Shown: positions 51,567-61,000 of the stretch, piece by piece
Layout: the number at the start of each line of letters is the position of its first letter
Numbering within the stretch: the stretch's first letter is position 1
Assembly (NCBI RefSeq): GCF_013409065.1
Contig: NZ_JACBZP010000001.1
Location: 1,550,001 to 1,614,000 of the forward strand
Length of the DNA: 64,000 nt
Reading direction: 5' to 3'
From: Spelaeicoccus albus
GTDB taxonomy: Bacteria > Actinomycetota > Actinomycetes > Actinomycetales > Brevibacteriaceae
Position numbers and translations under genes: made by a program
The notes under the pieces: model-generated
What the model was told of the DNA's origin: nothing
Database searches by the model: none
What the model saw: only the letters and a program-made list of their open reading frames with translations

Positions 51567-51971
51567 ATGCTTGAACGTGCAGGTGAATACTCATTCGACC
51601 ACGCGCTGCATGGCGGCAGTGGATCGATGAATGTGCAATGGCATTTCTTCGACGAAAGCCGGCTGCCCGTGGCCGTCCAGACCTGGACGCTGCCGCCCGG
51701 CGCCAGCGAGGGTTTGCATTCGCACGATCCGGACACCGAACCGCTCGACGAGCTGTATCTCGTGATTACCGGGAGTGGACGCATGCACGTCGCCGACGGC
51801 GTGTATGACATCGGCCCGGGCGATTCCGTTCTCACGCCGGCCGGGATCTCCCACGATCTGGTGAACACGGGCGACGACGAGCTACGGGTGGTCGTTGTCT
51901 GGGGCAAACCGGGGGAGGCCGACTGGACGCGGTTCGGCACCGCCCGGAAGGCGCGGGCCGCTCGGGGCTGA
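51567..51971 (+). CDS. Cupin domain protein
   Basis: A 134-residue single cupin barrel. Motif 1 is 'EGLHSHDPDTEPLDELYLVI' (about residues 47-66) with His-x-His and Glu, and motif 2 is 'GDSVLTPAGISHDLVNTG' (about 88-105) with the last His, so a metal site appears complete. AAAGGAGGAGGGCCC is a strong RBS. No substrate can be given. Its position between the creatinase and sarcosine oxidase genes suggests a link to the same pathway. Confidence 0.85.
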   Translation: MLERAGEYSFDHALHGGSGSMNVQWHFFDESRLPVAVQTWTLPPGASEGLHSHDPDTEPLDELYLVITGSGRMHVADGVYDIGPGDSVLTPAGISHDLVNTGDDELRVVVVWGKPGEADWTRFGTARKARAARG

Positions 51972-51983
51972 TGATCCCGGAGG

Positions 51984-52652
51984 CTAGAGAACGGTGCGAA
52001 TAGCGTGCTGGAAATCCGCGACGTGCGATGTCGTGAGATCGACGGCCAGATCGGCGTCGCCGTCCGCAATGGCACGAAGCAGCTCGGTGTGTCCGCGCAC
52101 ATGCCCGGATACCGGCGGCATCTTGTCCAAGACCAGGAACCAGATCCGCACCGCCAAATTGTCGTAGCGGATCAGCACATCTTCCAAATGGCCGTTGCCT
52201 GTCGCAGCGTACACGGCCCGGTGGACGTCGATATCGAATCGCATGATGTCGCTTGCGCTCATTGAATCCATGTCGAGAGCGGCGATCCGGTCCGCCAGTT
52301 GCCGCAGCCCGGTACGAGCGGTCTCGGAAGCAGAGTCGGCCGCGCGGCGAGCGGCCAGCGGTTCGAGTGCCAGTCGGATCTCCGAAATATTGCTGAGCTC
52401 GGTGATATCGACGATTGTCGCGAAGGTGCCGCGCCGCGGGTACGTCTGCACCAAGTGATCGTGTTCCAGTCGTTTGAGCGCTTCGCGCAGTGGTGTGCGT
52501 CCGACCTCGAGCTCCGTCGCGAGAATTCCCTCGTTGATCGGCTCGCCCGGGCGGATTTCGAGGGTGATCAGCATGTCGCGTACGCGTCGGTAGGCGGACT
52601 CGGCGAGCGACAGCTCGTTGTGCGTGGTGGCCGCTGAGGTGGAAATCCCCAT
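51984..52652 (-). CDS. GntR family regulator (FadR/FCD type)
   Basis: A 222-residue regulator. The winged helix is in 'LAESAYRRVRDMLITLEIRP' and 'LATELEVGRTPLREALKRLE' (about residues 15-65), followed by an FCD domain with 'FDIDVHRAVYAATGN' holding the metal His. ATG 52652 has AGGAAGGA upstream; ATG 52694 is an alternative. It is divergent from the sarcosine oxidase operon, with an AT-rich symmetric site between, and is therefore the probable regulator of that operon. Confidence 0.88.
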   Translation of the reverse strand: MGISTSAATTHNELSLAESAYRRVRDMLITLEIRPGEPINEGILATELEVGRTPLREALKRLEHDHLVQTYPRRGTFATIVDITELSNISEIRLALEPLAARRAADSASETARTGLRQLADRIAALDMDSMSASDIMRFDIDVHRAVYAATGNGHLEDVLIRYDNLAVRIWFLVLDKMPPVSGHVRGHTELLRAIADGDADLAVDLTTSHVADFQHAIRTVL

Positions 52653-52705
52653 TCGCCGTCCTTCCTGCTCTTGACTTGTTGTGGTGTCGATCATATCGTC
52701 GTAAC

Positions 52706-52715
52706 TGATATATCA
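52706..52715. promoter_or_regulatory. Probable GntR operator before the sarcosine oxidase operon
   Basis: TGATATATCA is a perfect 10-bp palindrome in the AT-rich gap between gntR and the sox genes, followed by CAATTGTATG. It lies 31 bases before the short leader frame that opens the sox transcript. Binding by the divergent GntR protein is inferred from position. Confidence 0.55.
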
Positions 52716-52746
52716 ATTGTATGTCACTCGTTGTTCAGGAGGAATC

Positions 52747-52830
52747 GTGACGGTCAGCTCTGAAACCACGGCACGTGAGGTCGAATTGCACTGCCGGCAA
52801 AACACGCAGCCGAACGGACGGAACTCATGA
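52747..52830 (+). CDS. Short leader ORF (27 codons) coupled to soxB
   Basis: GTG 52747 is preceded by a near-ideal RBS, AGGAGGAATC, and opens a 27-codon frame whose TGA (52828-52830) overlaps the ATG of soxB (ATGA). The peptide starts M-T-V-S-S-E-T-T-A and has no membrane segment or recognisable motif. The strong RBS here, set against a weaker one for soxB, suggests soxB translation depends on this frame. It may be a leader peptide or a decayed remnant of a larger first gene of the operon. Confidence 0.5.
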   Translation: MTVSSETTAREVELHCRQNTQPNGRNS

Positions 52831-54053
52831 GTGCAATCGCCGAAGAACTACCGGAACAGCCGGACTTCCTTTGGCACAACCCGAGCCCGAAGAAGTCGTA
52901 CGACGTCGTCATCATCGGCGGCGGCGGGCACGGACTGGCTACCGCGTACTACCTGGCCAAGAACCACGGCATCACGAACATTGCCATCCTGGAACGCGGT
53001 TGGCTGGCCGGCGGCAACATGGCACGGAACACGACGATTATTCGATCGAACTATCTGTGGGACGAAAGCGCCGCCATCTACGAGTACTCGATGAAACTCT
53101 GGGAAGGGCTGCAAGAAGAACTCGACTACGACTTCCTCTTCAGCCAGCGTGGCGTCATGAACCTGGCGCACACCCTGCAAGAAGTGCGTGACAGCCAGCG
53201 CCGTGTGTTTGCCAACCAGCTCAACGGTATCGATGCCTCGTGGATCGAGCCCGATGAGATCAAGGAGCTGTGCCCGCCGTTGAACACTTCCGACGACATC
53301 CGGTACCCCATCATGGGTGCCACGTGGCAGCCGCGCGGAGGAATCGCCAAACACGATCACGTCGCTTGGGCTTTTGCCCGCGCCTGCGACAGGATGGGCG
53401 TCGACATCATCCAGGGATGCGAAGTCACGGGCATCGTCAAAGACGCCGGTCGGGTGACGGGCGTCGAAACGACCCAGGGACGGATCAATGCCGGGTCGGT
53501 CGGAATGGCAGCTGCCGGACGTAGTTCCTTGCTGGCCGAAATGGCAGGGTTTCGACTGCCGATCCAGTCACATCCGCTACAGGCTCTTGTATCCGAATTG
53601 CACGAGCCGGTGCACCCGACGGTCGTCATGTCCAACCACGTGCACGTTTACGTTTCGCAAGCGCATAAGGGTGAGCTGGTGATGGGCGCAGGTGTCGACT
53701 CCTACAACGGATACGGCAACCGTGGATCGTTCCACATCATCGAAGAGCAGATGGCCGCCGCCGTCGAACTCTTCCCGATCTTCGCCCGTGCGCACGTGTT
53801 GCGCACTTGGGGCGGTATCGTCGACGTCACTCTCGATGCGTCGCCGATCGTGAGCCGGACTCCGTTCGACAACCTGTACGTCAATTGCGGTTGGGGCACC
53901 GGCGGATTCAAGGGCCTGCCGGCCGCTGGGTACACATTCGCCCACACCATCGCCACCGGCGAGGCCCATCCGCTCAATGCCCCGTATTCACTTGACCGAT
54001 TCACCACCGGTGCACTCATCGACGAGCACGGCGCTGCCGCCGTTGCTCACTAA
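52827..54053 (+). CDS. soxB: Sarcosine oxidase subunit beta
   Basis: A 408-residue flavoprotein, the catalytic subunit of heterotetrameric sarcosine oxidase. '[20 protein letters not shown]' (about residues 25-44) binds FAD, '[20 protein letters not shown]' (about 171-190) includes the His expected to hold FMN covalently, and '[20 protein letters not shown]' is the C-terminal FAD-site signature. It oxidises sarcosine to glycine with release of H2O2. It heads soxB-D-A-G-purU, each joined by overlap or a few bases. Confidence 0.95.
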   Translation: MSAIAEELPEQPDFLWHNPSPKKSYDVVIIGGGGHGLATAYYLAKNHGITNIAILERGWLAGGNMARNTTIIRSNYLWDESAAIYEYSMKLWEGLQEELDYDFLFSQRGVMNLAHTLQEVRDSQRRVFANQLNGIDASWIEPDEIKELCPPLNTSDDIRYPIMGATWQPRGGIAKHDHVAWAFARACDRMGVDIIQGCEVTGIVKDAGRVTGVETTQGRINAGSVGMAAAGRSSLLAEMAGFRLPIQSHPLQALVSELHEPVHPTVVMSNHVHVYVSQAHKGELVMGAGVDSYNGYGNRGSFHIIEEQMAAAVELFPIFARAHVLRTWGGIVDVTLDASPIVSRTPFDNLYVNCGWGTGGFKGLPAAGYTFAHTIATGEAHPLNAPYSLDRFTTGALIDEHGAAAVAH

Positions 54054-54068
54054 CGAGGAAATGACGAC

Positions 54069-54359
54069 ATGCTGCTCATCGACTGCCCGTACTGCGGGCC
54101 GCGCAATGAAAACGAATTCACCTACGGCGGCCAGGCCCACGTGCCCTATCCGGAGGACCCGTACGATCTCACCGACGAGGCCTGGGGCCAGTACCTGTTC
54201 TACCGCGACAACCAGCAGGGCGAATACGCCGAACGTTGGGCACATGCGGCCGGATGTCGCCGCTGGTTCAATGCCATCCGCGATACGCGCACCTATAAAT
54301 TCCTGGCTGTCTACCCGATGGGTGCCGGCCGTCCCGAACTCGCAGGAGGCACCCGATGA
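54069..54359 (+). CDS. soxD: Sarcosine oxidase subunit delta
   Basis: A 96-residue zinc subunit. '[20 protein letters not shown]' (residues 4-23) and '[20 protein letters not shown]' (about 55-74) carry the Cys/His zinc ligands and are diagnostic of SoxD. It has no catalytic role of its own but stabilises the heterotetramer. Its last bases overlap the soxA start (ATGA). Confidence 0.95.
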   Translation: MLLIDCPYCGPRNENEFTYGGQAHVPYPEDPYDLTDEAWGQYLFYRDNQQGEYAERWAHAAGCRRWFNAIRDTRTYKFLAVYPMGAGRPELAGGTR

Positions 54360-57283
54360 GCGTCCCGACTCCCGAAATCCGCGCCGTCTCCCGGCGCTTG
54401 CCCGACGGCGGGCGGATCGATCGGACCGTCACGTATGAGTTGACCGTCGACGGCGTTGCGGTCACGGCGCATCCCGGCGACACGGTGGCATCCGCGCTAC
54501 TGGCCTCGGGGCGCACCTGCGTCGGCACGTCGCTCTATCGACACCGCCCACGCGGAATCGTCACGGCCGGTATCGAAGAGCCGAATGCGTTGATCCGGAT
54601 CCGTACCGCCGGAAGCGTCGCGGAATCGATGCTTCCGGCCACCGTCGTGCCGGCCGCCGATGGCCTCGAAGTAGAAACTCTTACCGGCCGCGGCCGACTC
54701 GACCCGGACCCCGACTCGGACTTGTATGACAAGAAATTCGTGCACACCGACGTCTTGGTCATCGGCGGGGGGCCGGCCGGGCTGGCTGCCGCGGCCGAGG
54801 CAGCGGCCACGGACGCCCGCGTCATCCTGCTCGACGAGCAAGCCGAACTCGGCGGGTCCTTGTTGTCCGGCGGCGATAGCATCGACGGTCTCCCGGCGGC
54901 CGATTGGGTGGACGGCGTCCGCCGCGACTTGTCGTCACACCCGGAGACGACGGTACTGCCCCGCACGACCGCGTTCGGCAGCTACGACGGCAATTTCGTC
55001 CTCGCCTTGGAGGATCGCAGCGCCGAAGCGGACAGACACGGTGCCCGTGCCGCCGGCGTCTCGCGGCAGCGGGTGTGGCACATCCGCGCCCAGCAGATCG
55101 TCATCGCCACCGGCGCACACGAACGGCCGCTGGTGTTTGCAAACAACGATCGGCCCGGCGTCATGTTGGCTTCGGCCGCGCGTAGCTATGTCGGCCGGTA
55201 CGGAGTAGCGGTTGGCGATCGCGTCGTCGTGGCCACCACCAACGATTCGGCGTACGCGACGGTGTCGGTATTACGCGACGCCGGCATTGACGTGGCAGCC
55301 GTCGCGGACTCTCGCGAGACGCTTTCCGATGCGGCCGCGGCCGCCCAAGACGCCGATGTTCGAGTGCTCACCGGAACCGCAGTGGTCGATACCGTGGCCG
55401 CGCCGGACGGAACCGGCCGCGTGGCCGGAGCCGTCCTCGGCTCCCTGAGCCTCGACGAGCCCGGCGAGACGGAAGCGGTCGATTGCGACACGGTGGCAGT
55501 CTCCGGCGGGTGGAGCCCCGTCGTTCATTTGCACAGCCAGCGGCAAGGCGCACTGACGTGGAACGACCGGCTTTGCTCGTTCGTGCCGGACACGGCGGTC
55601 GACGACCAACAGGTCATCGGTGCGGCTCGCGGCGACTACCGGTTTGCAGACATCCTGGGCTCGGCGCGCGCTGCCGGAGCCGCTGCGGCAGCGCGCGCAG
55701 GCTGGGGCGACGCTGCCGAACCGACGCTCGGTGCGCCGCGCGGGGACGGCGTCACCCGGCCGCTGTGGCTGGTGGCGAACCCGGCGGATCCGAATCAGTG
55801 GGACAACCACTTCATCGACTTGCAACGTGATTCGACGGTGTCCGACGTGTTGCGTGCAACCGGTGCCGGTTTGCGGAGCGTCGAGTTGGTCAAGCGGTAC
55901 ACGACGCTCAGTACGGCCAGCGACCAGGGCAAAACCTCGGCGGTCAACGCGATAGGCGTCATCGCCGGCATCTTAGCCGGAGGCGAAGGGGCCGACGTGG
56001 GCATGGGCGATGTCGGCACTACCACCTTCCGCGCCCCCTACGCCCCCGTCGCCTTCGCTGCGCTGGCAGGGCGCGAACGCGGAGAGCTGTTCGATCCGGC
56101 CCGGCTGACGTCGATCCATGAATGGCACGTTGAACACGGCGCCGTCTTTGAAGACGTCGGCCAATGGAAGCGCCCCCGCTACTACCCGCAGGACGGCGAA
56201 GACATGGACGCGGCAGTGAATCGTGAATGCCTCGCCGCACGGAACAATGTCGCGTTTCAGGACGTGACGACACTCGGAAAGATCGAGATCTGGGGCAAGG
56301 ACGCAGCCGAATTCTTAGGCCGCATTTACACCAACGGCTTCAAGAAGCTGGTGCCCGGAAAAGGCCGTTACGGAATCATGTGTACGGCCGACGGGATGAT
56401 ATTCGACGACGGTGTCAGTTTGCGCATTGCGGATGACCGCTACTTCATGACGACGACGACCGGGGGAGCGGCACGCGTGCTCGACTGGCTCGAAGAATGG
56501 TTGCAGACCGAGTGGCCCGAGTTGGACGTGCACTGTACGTCGGTCACCGAGCAATGGACCGCGATAGCCGTCGTCGGACCGCGTTCACGGGAGGTCGTCG
56601 CCAAAGTCGCGCCCGAGCTGGACGTGTCGCAGGATGCGTTCAAATTCATGGAATTCAGGACGACGACACTGGCTTCCGGTGTGCCGGCACGCATTTGCCG
56701 TATCTCGTTCAATGGCGAACTCTCGTTCGAGATCAACGTGGCCGGTTGGTACGGGCGCAGCGTGTGGGAAGACGTCGCCGAGGCCGGAGCAGAATTCGAC
56801 ATCACGCCATACGGTACCGAGTCCATGCACGTGATGCGCGCCGAAAAGGGACTCATCATCGCCGGCCAGGATACCGATGGAACGGTGACGCCGTACGACG
56901 CCGGGATGGGCTGGATCGTGTCCAAGCTGAAGGACTTCGTCGGCAAGCGATCTTTCAGTCGGGCCGATCAAGAGCGTACGGGACGCAAACAACTCGTCGG
57001 CCTATTTCCGGCGGACAAGTCGTTCCGCCTTCCCGAGGGGGCGCAACTGGTGGAAAGGGGCACGCCGATCACGCCGGAGGAAGGTCCGGTGCCGATGATC
57101 GGCCACGTGACCTCGAGCTACTTCAGCTCCAACTTGGGCCGGTCGTTCGCGTTGGCGTTGATCAAGGACGGCCACCACCGTCTCGGCGACATCGTGACGG
57201 CACCGGTGAACGGGGTCCTGATGGATGTCGAAATCACCGACAGCGTCTTTTACGACAAGGAAGGAACGAAGCGAGATGGCTAG
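54356..57283 (+). CDS. soxA: Sarcosine oxidase subunit alpha
   Basis: A 975-residue subunit. Residues about 25-95 form a ferredoxin-like Fer2_4 domain without the cluster cysteines. Then comes a dinucleotide-binding domain ('[19 protein letters not shown]' near 137, '[20 protein letters not shown]' near 247) for NAD. The C-terminal 400 residues are a glycine-cleavage T-protein-like domain ('[20 protein letters not shown]' near 640) that captures formaldehyde on tetrahydrofolate as 5,10-methylene-THF. Length is normal. It overlaps soxD by four bases and soxG by eight. Confidence 0.95.
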   Translation: MSVPTPEIRAVSRRLPDGGRIDRTVTYELTVDGVAVTAHPGDTVASALLASGRTCVGTSLYRHRPRGIVTAGIEEPNALIRIRTAGSVAESMLPATVVPAADGLEVETLTGRGRLDPDPDSDLYDKKFVHTDVLVIGGGPAGLAAAAEAAATDARVILLDEQAELGGSLLSGGDSIDGLPAADWVDGVRRDLSSHPETTVLPRTTAFGSYDGNFVLALEDRSAEADRHGARAAGVSRQRVWHIRAQQIVIATGAHERPLVFANNDRPGVMLASAARSYVGRYGVAVGDRVVVATTNDSAYATVSVLRDAGIDVAAVADSRETLSDAAAAAQDADVRVLTGTAVVDTVAAPDGTGRVAGAVLGSLSLDEPGETEAVDCDTVAVSGGWSPVVHLHSQRQGALTWNDRLCSFVPDTAVDDQQVIGAARGDYRFADILGSARAAGAAAAARAGWGDAAEPTLGAPRGDGVTRPLWLVANPADPNQWDNHFIDLQRDSTVSDVLRATGAGLRSVELVKRYTTLSTASDQGKTSAVNAIGVIAGILAGGEGADVGMGDVGTTTFRAPYAPVAFAALAGRERGELFDPARLTSIHEWHVEHGAVFEDVGQWKRPRYYPQDGEDMDAAVNRECLAARNNVAFQDVTTLGKIEIWGKDAAEFLGRIYTNGFKKLVPGKGRYGIMCTADGMIFDDGVSLRIADDRYFMTTTTGGAARVLDWLEEWLQTEWPELDVHCTSVTEQWTAIAVVGPRSREVVAKVAPELDVSQDAFKFMEFRTTTLASGVPARICRISFNGELSFEINVAGWYGRSVWEDVAEAGAEFDITPYGTESMHVMRAEKGLIIAGQDTDGTVTPYDAGMGWIVSKLKDFVGKRSFSRADQERTGRKQLVGLFPADKSFRLPEGAQLVERGTPITPEEGPVPMIGHVTSSYFSSNLGRSFALALIKDGHHRLGDIVTAPVNGVLMDVEITDSVFYDKEGTKRDG

Positions 57284-57944
57284 TACCACTTTCGAACAGG
57301 CACCGGAAGAAGCTGCGCCGAAGGTCGCAGGTGGCCCCGCCGAATTGCGCCACAGTCCGGCCGAGCACCTGGCCGAACAGTTCGCGCGCTACTCGTCGAC
57401 AGGGCCGGACGGCGTGAGCTTGCGGGAGATTCCGTTCGTCACGATGATCGCGGTGCGCGTCGACCCGGGCGGAGCCGCAGCAAGCTCAATGGCCGATGTC
57501 CTCGGCGCGCGGCTGCCGGTTCGCGGCGGTCTGGCGGCGGCGGGCGAGAAATACTCGGTGTTGCCGCAGGGGCCCGACGAGTTCATCGTCGTCGAGAACT
57601 GCTCCGCCGACGCCGACGAGGCGATGGACCCCGTCGATCCGCTTGATGCGCTGACCGCGGCGCGGGATGGTGGGCCCGGTCTTGTCGCAGACGTCTCGGC
57701 GAACAGGACAACCTTCGAACTGTCCGGACCGTCGGCCCGTGCCGTGCTGGAAAAGAGTTGCGCCATCGACTTGCACCCTCGTGCATTTGGCGACGGCGCC
57801 GTGGCTTCGACGATGCTCGGTAAAACGCCGGTGCTGCTGTGGCGCGTCGGAGATGCGTTTCATGTGATGCCGCGGTCGTCGTTCGCCGATTACCTGGGCC
57901 GCTGGCTGCTCGATGGCATGGCCGAATTCGCCGAGGCAGCCTGA
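57276..57944 (+). CDS. soxG: Sarcosine oxidase subunit gamma
   Basis: A 222-residue subunit related to the T-protein fold, completing the heterotetramer. '[20 protein letters not shown]' (about residues 50-69), '[20 protein letters not shown]' near 143 and '[10 protein letters not shown]' near 165 are typical of SoxG. ATG 57276 lies inside the end of soxA; the frame is open from 57225. The soxG stop is one base before the purU start. Confidence 0.93.
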   Translation: MASTTFEQAPEEAAPKVAGGPAELRHSPAEHLAEQFARYSSTGPDGVSLREIPFVTMIAVRVDPGGAAASSMADVLGARLPVRGGLAAAGEKYSVLPQGPDEFIVVENCSADADEAMDPVDPLDALTAARDGGPGLVADVSANRTTFELSGPSARAVLEKSCAIDLHPRAFGDGAVASTMLGKTPVLLWRVGDAFHVMPRSSFADYLGRWLLDGMAEFAEAA

Positions 57945-57945
57945 T

Positions 57946-58842
57946 ATGACGCTCACGACCACCGATGCCGCGCATACGGCAGCCCGGCAGGCAGCCGAAC
58001 ACGTCCTGACTCTGGACTGCGAGGAAAGCCCGGGAATCGTCAGCGCCGTCTCGGGATTCCTGGCCGGGCACGGCTGCGACATCATCGAGAACAAGCAGTT
58101 CGACGACTGGCGCGCGCGGCACTTCTTCATGCGCGTCCACGTGGCCTCGGAAGGAGGTTCGTCGGATATCGACACGCTGCGAAAGGCGTTCGAACCGATC
58201 GGCGAGAAGTTCGAAATGCGCTGGAAGCTTGAACGCCGCGACACCAAGCCGCGCATCGTGATCATGGTCTCGAAGTCCGGGCACTGCTTGGCTGATCTGC
58301 TTTATCGGTCCCGGATCGGCGAGCTGTCCGCCGAGATTGTGGCAGTAGTGTCGAACCACCGGAACCAGCAGGAACTGACCGAGTGGCACGGTGTCCCGTT
58401 CCACCACATTCCGGTCACCAAGGACACGAAACCCGAGGCCGAGGCCCGCCTTGAATCGCTGCTGGACGATCTGGATGTCGAACTCGTCGTCCTGGCCCGG
58501 TACATGCAAGTGCTCAGCGATGAGCTCAGCGCTCGGCTGTCCGGCAAATGCATTAACATCCACCATTCGTTCCTGCCGGCGTTCAAGGGCGCCAAGCCCT
58601 ATCACCAAGCCTATGAGCGCGGCGTGAAAATGGTCGGAGCGACGGCGCACTACATCACTGCCGACCTGGACGAAGGTCCGATCATTGCTCAGCAGGTCAT
58701 CGACGTCGACCACACGTACGGGCCCGAGGACCTCGTCGCCATCGGCAGGGACGCCGAGGTCGCTGCACTGACCAGAGCGGTCCGGTGGCACTGCGACGGC
58801 CGTGTGTTCGCCGCCGGCAGTCGCACGGTAGTCCTGCGGTAG
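57946..58842 (+). CDS. purU: Formyltetrahydrofolate deformylase
   Basis: A 298-residue enzyme that hydrolyses 10-formyl-THF to formate and THF. The N-terminal ACT domain is 'LTLDCEESPGIVSAVSGFLA' (about residues 21-40), and the hydrolase domain carries the Asn-His-Asp triad in 'CINIHHSFLPAFKGAKPYHQ' (about 203-222) and 'ITADLDEGPIIAQQV' near 243. As last gene of the sox operon it returns free THF to subunit alpha's acceptor pool, as in other sarcosine and betaine loci. ATG 57946 is one base after the soxG stop. Confidence 0.95.
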   Translation: MTLTTTDAAHTAARQAAEHVLTLDCEESPGIVSAVSGFLAGHGCDIIENKQFDDWRARHFFMRVHVASEGGSSDIDTLRKAFEPIGEKFEMRWKLERRDTKPRIVIMVSKSGHCLADLLYRSRIGELSAEIVAVVSNHRNQQELTEWHGVPFHHIPVTKDTKPEAEARLESLLDDLDVELVVLARYMQVLSDELSARLSGKCINIHHSFLPAFKGAKPYHQAYERGVKMVGATAHYITADLDEGPIIAQQVIDVDHTYGPEDLVAIGRDAEVAALTRAVRWHCDGRVFAAGSRTVVLR

Positions 58843-58875
58843 CGCCCATCGGCTACGCTCGGCCGCGCAGCTGCG

Positions 58876-59658
58876 TTACCACACGGAATCGCCGCGCGTG
58901 ACGGCGTCGTAGCCGCCGTCCACAAAGACGACTTGCCCGCAAAGATGGGAGTTGTCCTCGCCGAGGAGCCAGGACAGCAGCCGCGCCGCCACGACGGGAT
59001 CCATCGGGCCGTTCAACGGCATCGGCACCTGCTCGGTGAGCCCGGCGCGCCCTTCGGGGGTCGCCACAAGTTCGGCGGTCATCGGAGTGAGCACGACTGC
59101 CGGCGCAATGGCATTCACGGGGATGCCGGCCCCGGCCCATGCCTCGGTCGGTGCAGTGCGCCGGATCCAGCGCGCCAGCGCACGCTTGCTCGACGAGTAG
59201 ATGTGGTACGCTTCGGAGCCGCCGCGTTCTTGCAACGCATCGGCTCGCCGCAGGCTGGCAGGTTCGTCGCCGGCCAGCATCGAGTCGACAAGGGCGTCAT
59301 CGGCCGATTGGATCGAGGCCATCGAGGCGACGGCCGCTGCTCGCGGCGCTGCGGACTTCAACAGGAGCGGGCGCAGACCTTCGAGCGTGGCGATCGTGCC
59401 GAAGTAGTTGACGGCGGCGGTCGCGGCGATCGGTGCGTTCAAGCCGGCGATGGCCGCCACGCCGTCGACGACGCCGCCGGAGAGCTCGCCGACTTCTCGG
59501 CCCATGCGCTCGCGGTCGTCGGGCTTGGTCAAATCAACTGTGACGTCGGCGTCCTTCAGGTCCACGCCGATGGTGCGGTGCCCGGCTTCGCCGAGCAATT
59601 CGGCTGTCGCCTTGCCGATGCCGGAAGCGGCGCCGGTGATGACGTAGGTACGTGTCAT
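58876..59658 (-). CDS. Short-chain dehydrogenase/reductase
   Basis: A 260-residue classical SDR. 'VITGAASGIGKATAELLGEA' (residues 6-25) is the cofactor motif, Ser is in 'AVASMASIQSADDA' near 113, and Tyr/Lys in 'AYHIYSSSKRALARW' near 155. 'GQVVFVDGGYDAV' is the usual C-terminus. Asp at the end of strand 2 ('IGVDLKDADV') suggests NAD(H). The short central region resembles 3-alpha-hydroxysteroid dehydrogenase/carbonyl reductase types. It follows the MarR gene in the same direction by 10 bases. Confidence 0.87.
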   Translation of the reverse strand: MTRTYVITGAASGIGKATAELLGEAGHRTIGVDLKDADVTVDLTKPDDRERMGREVGELSGGVVDGVAAIAGLNAPIAATAAVNYFGTIATLEGLRPLLLKSAAPRAAAVASMASIQSADDALVDSMLAGDEPASLRRADALQERGGSEAYHIYSSSKRALARWIRRTAPTEAWAGAGIPVNAIAPAVVLTPMTAELVATPEGRAGLTEQVPMPLNGPMDPVVAARLLSWLLGEDNSHLCGQVVFVDGGYDAVTRGDSVW

Positions 59659-59668
59659 GCGTGTGTCC

Positions 59669-60166
59669 TTACCGTGAGATGTCGGGATTGAGTGCTTTGG
59701 CGTAGGCAGCGGCGTCGCGCTCGAAATCGGCGAGTAGCCGGCCGAGTTCGCGGCGGTCGGTATCGGTCCAACCGCCGAGTATTTCGTTCATCATCGCGTC
59801 GCCCCGGCGGACGAGGTCGGCCATGAATTCCCTGCCCGTGGCGGTCAAGTCCAACAAGGATGCGCGACTGTCGTGTGGATCGGCGGACTTCGCGATCAAG
59901 TCACGGGTTGCCAAATGCGAGCTGATCTTGCTGATATTCGATGCGCCGACACGTAACCGCGCGGCCAACGCCGAGGGTCGCATCGGGCCGCCCCGAGCCA
60001 ATACGGTGATGGCAACGACACTTGTCGGTTCGAGGTCGTGCCCGGCCGAGTGCGACAGGGCGCCGATGAACCCGTCGGACCCCCACATGGCGAATACGTC
60101 GAGCAGGGCCGCCAGCGGCTGCGACCGGTACGGAAGCGGCGACATCGAGTTCGTGTCATCCGGCAT
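59669..60166 (-). CDS. MarR family transcriptional regulator
   Basis: A 165-residue MarR-type protein. 'MRPSALAARLRVGASNISKI' (about residues 62-81) is the helix-turn-helix, and 'SADPHDSRASLLDLTATGRE' the wing. ATG 60166 overlaps the end of the upstream SDR gene by 11 bases and has GGGGG eight bases before it. It lies between two SDR genes in one operon. The perfect palindrome at 60924-60942 before the first gene is its likely site. Confidence 0.86.
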   Translation of the reverse strand: MPDDTNSMSPLPYRSQPLAALLDVFAMWGSDGFIGALSHSAGHDLEPTSVVAITVLARGGPMRPSALAARLRVGASNISKISSHLATRDLIAKSADPHDSRASLLDLTATGREFMADLVRRGDAMMNEILGGWTDTDRRELGRLLADFERDAAAYAKALNPDISR

Positions 60167-60905
60167 GGATCGTGCCCCCATCGACCGGGATGGTGACTCC
60201 GGTGATGAACGACGCCTCGTCCGAGAGCAGCCACGCTACCGCGTCAGCGATTTCTTTCGGCTTCCCCAGCCGCCTCATCGGGACTTTTGCGGAGTAGCCG
60301 GCCTTGTCTTCGTCCGGCAATGATGCCAGCGCGGCCGTTTCGATTGCTCCCGGAGCGACGGCGTTGATGCGAATTGCCTCGGTCGCGTATTCAATAGCAG
60401 CCGACTGCGTCAGCGAGACGACGCCGTGCTTGCTGGCGCCGTACGGAGTGAGATTCGGTGTCGAGTCCAATCCGGCGATCGACGCGACGTTGACGATGTT
60501 GCCGCCCGTTGAGGCGATGAAGCTGCCGAGTTCGGCCCGCATGGACAACCAGGTGCCGCGTAACGTGACGGCCATTGCACGATCCCATTCCTCGACGGTG
60601 ACCTTGTTCAAGCGTTTCGGCATGGCTCCGACCCCAGCATTGTTCACGGCCAAGTCCAGTCCGCCGAATGTGTCAATCGCGAATTCGATGAGTGCCGCTA
60701 CGTCATGCTCGTCGGCAACGTTCGCGTGACGATAGGCGGCCTTCCCGCCGGCCGCGATTATTTCGTCGACGACTGCGTGCCCCGCTTCGTCGTTGACGTC
60801 GGAGACGACCACTGCTGCGCCGTCGCCGGCCAATCGCGCTGCTATTGCGGCGCCGATCCCCGCGCCGGACGCCGTGACCAACGCCGTTTTGCCATCAAAT
60901 CTCAT
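60156..60905 (-). CDS. Short-chain dehydrogenase/reductase (FabG-like)
   Basis: A 249-residue classical SDR. 'LVTASGAGIGAAIAARLAGD' (residues 9-28) binds the cofactor, 'LAVNNAGVGAMP' near 84 is the NNAG motif, Ser is in 'NVASIAGLDSTPNL' near 140 and Tyr/Lys in 'YGASKHGVVSLTQS' near 153. 'GVTIPVDGGTIHAG' ends it. It is the first gene of an SDR-MarR-SDR unit with a 19-bp palindrome upstream. Substrate unknown; the two SDRs may act on one alcohol or hydroxy-acyl compound. Confidence 0.9.
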   Translation of the reverse strand: MRFDGKTALVTASGAGIGAAIAARLAGDGAAVVVSDVNDEAGHAVVDEIIAAGGKAAYRHANVADEHDVAALIEFAIDTFGGLDLAVNNAGVGAMPKRLNKVTVEEWDRAMAVTLRGTWLSMRAELGSFIASTGGNIVNVASIAGLDSTPNLTPYGASKHGVVSLTQSAAIEYATEAIRINAVAPGAIETAALASLPDEDKAGYSAKVPMRRLGKPKEIADAVAWLLSDEASFITGVTIPVDGGTIHAG

Positions 60906-60923
60906 TAGAGCCCCTTCAGAATT

Positions 60924-60942
60924 TACTGTCGTAACGACAGTA
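60924..60942. promoter_or_regulatory. 19-bp perfect palindrome, probable MarR operator
   Basis: TACTGTCGT and ACGACAGTA are perfect inverted 9-bp arms around a single A, ending 19 bases before the SDR start codon. The sequence is followed by TATATTCCTAAT, a possible promoter stretch on the other side. The MarR protein of the same operon is the natural ligand. Confidence 0.7.
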
Positions 60943-61000
60943 TATTCCTAATGGGCTCGGGTGACGACTCAGCGGTCGGACACGGCTTCGAGTCGGCCGC

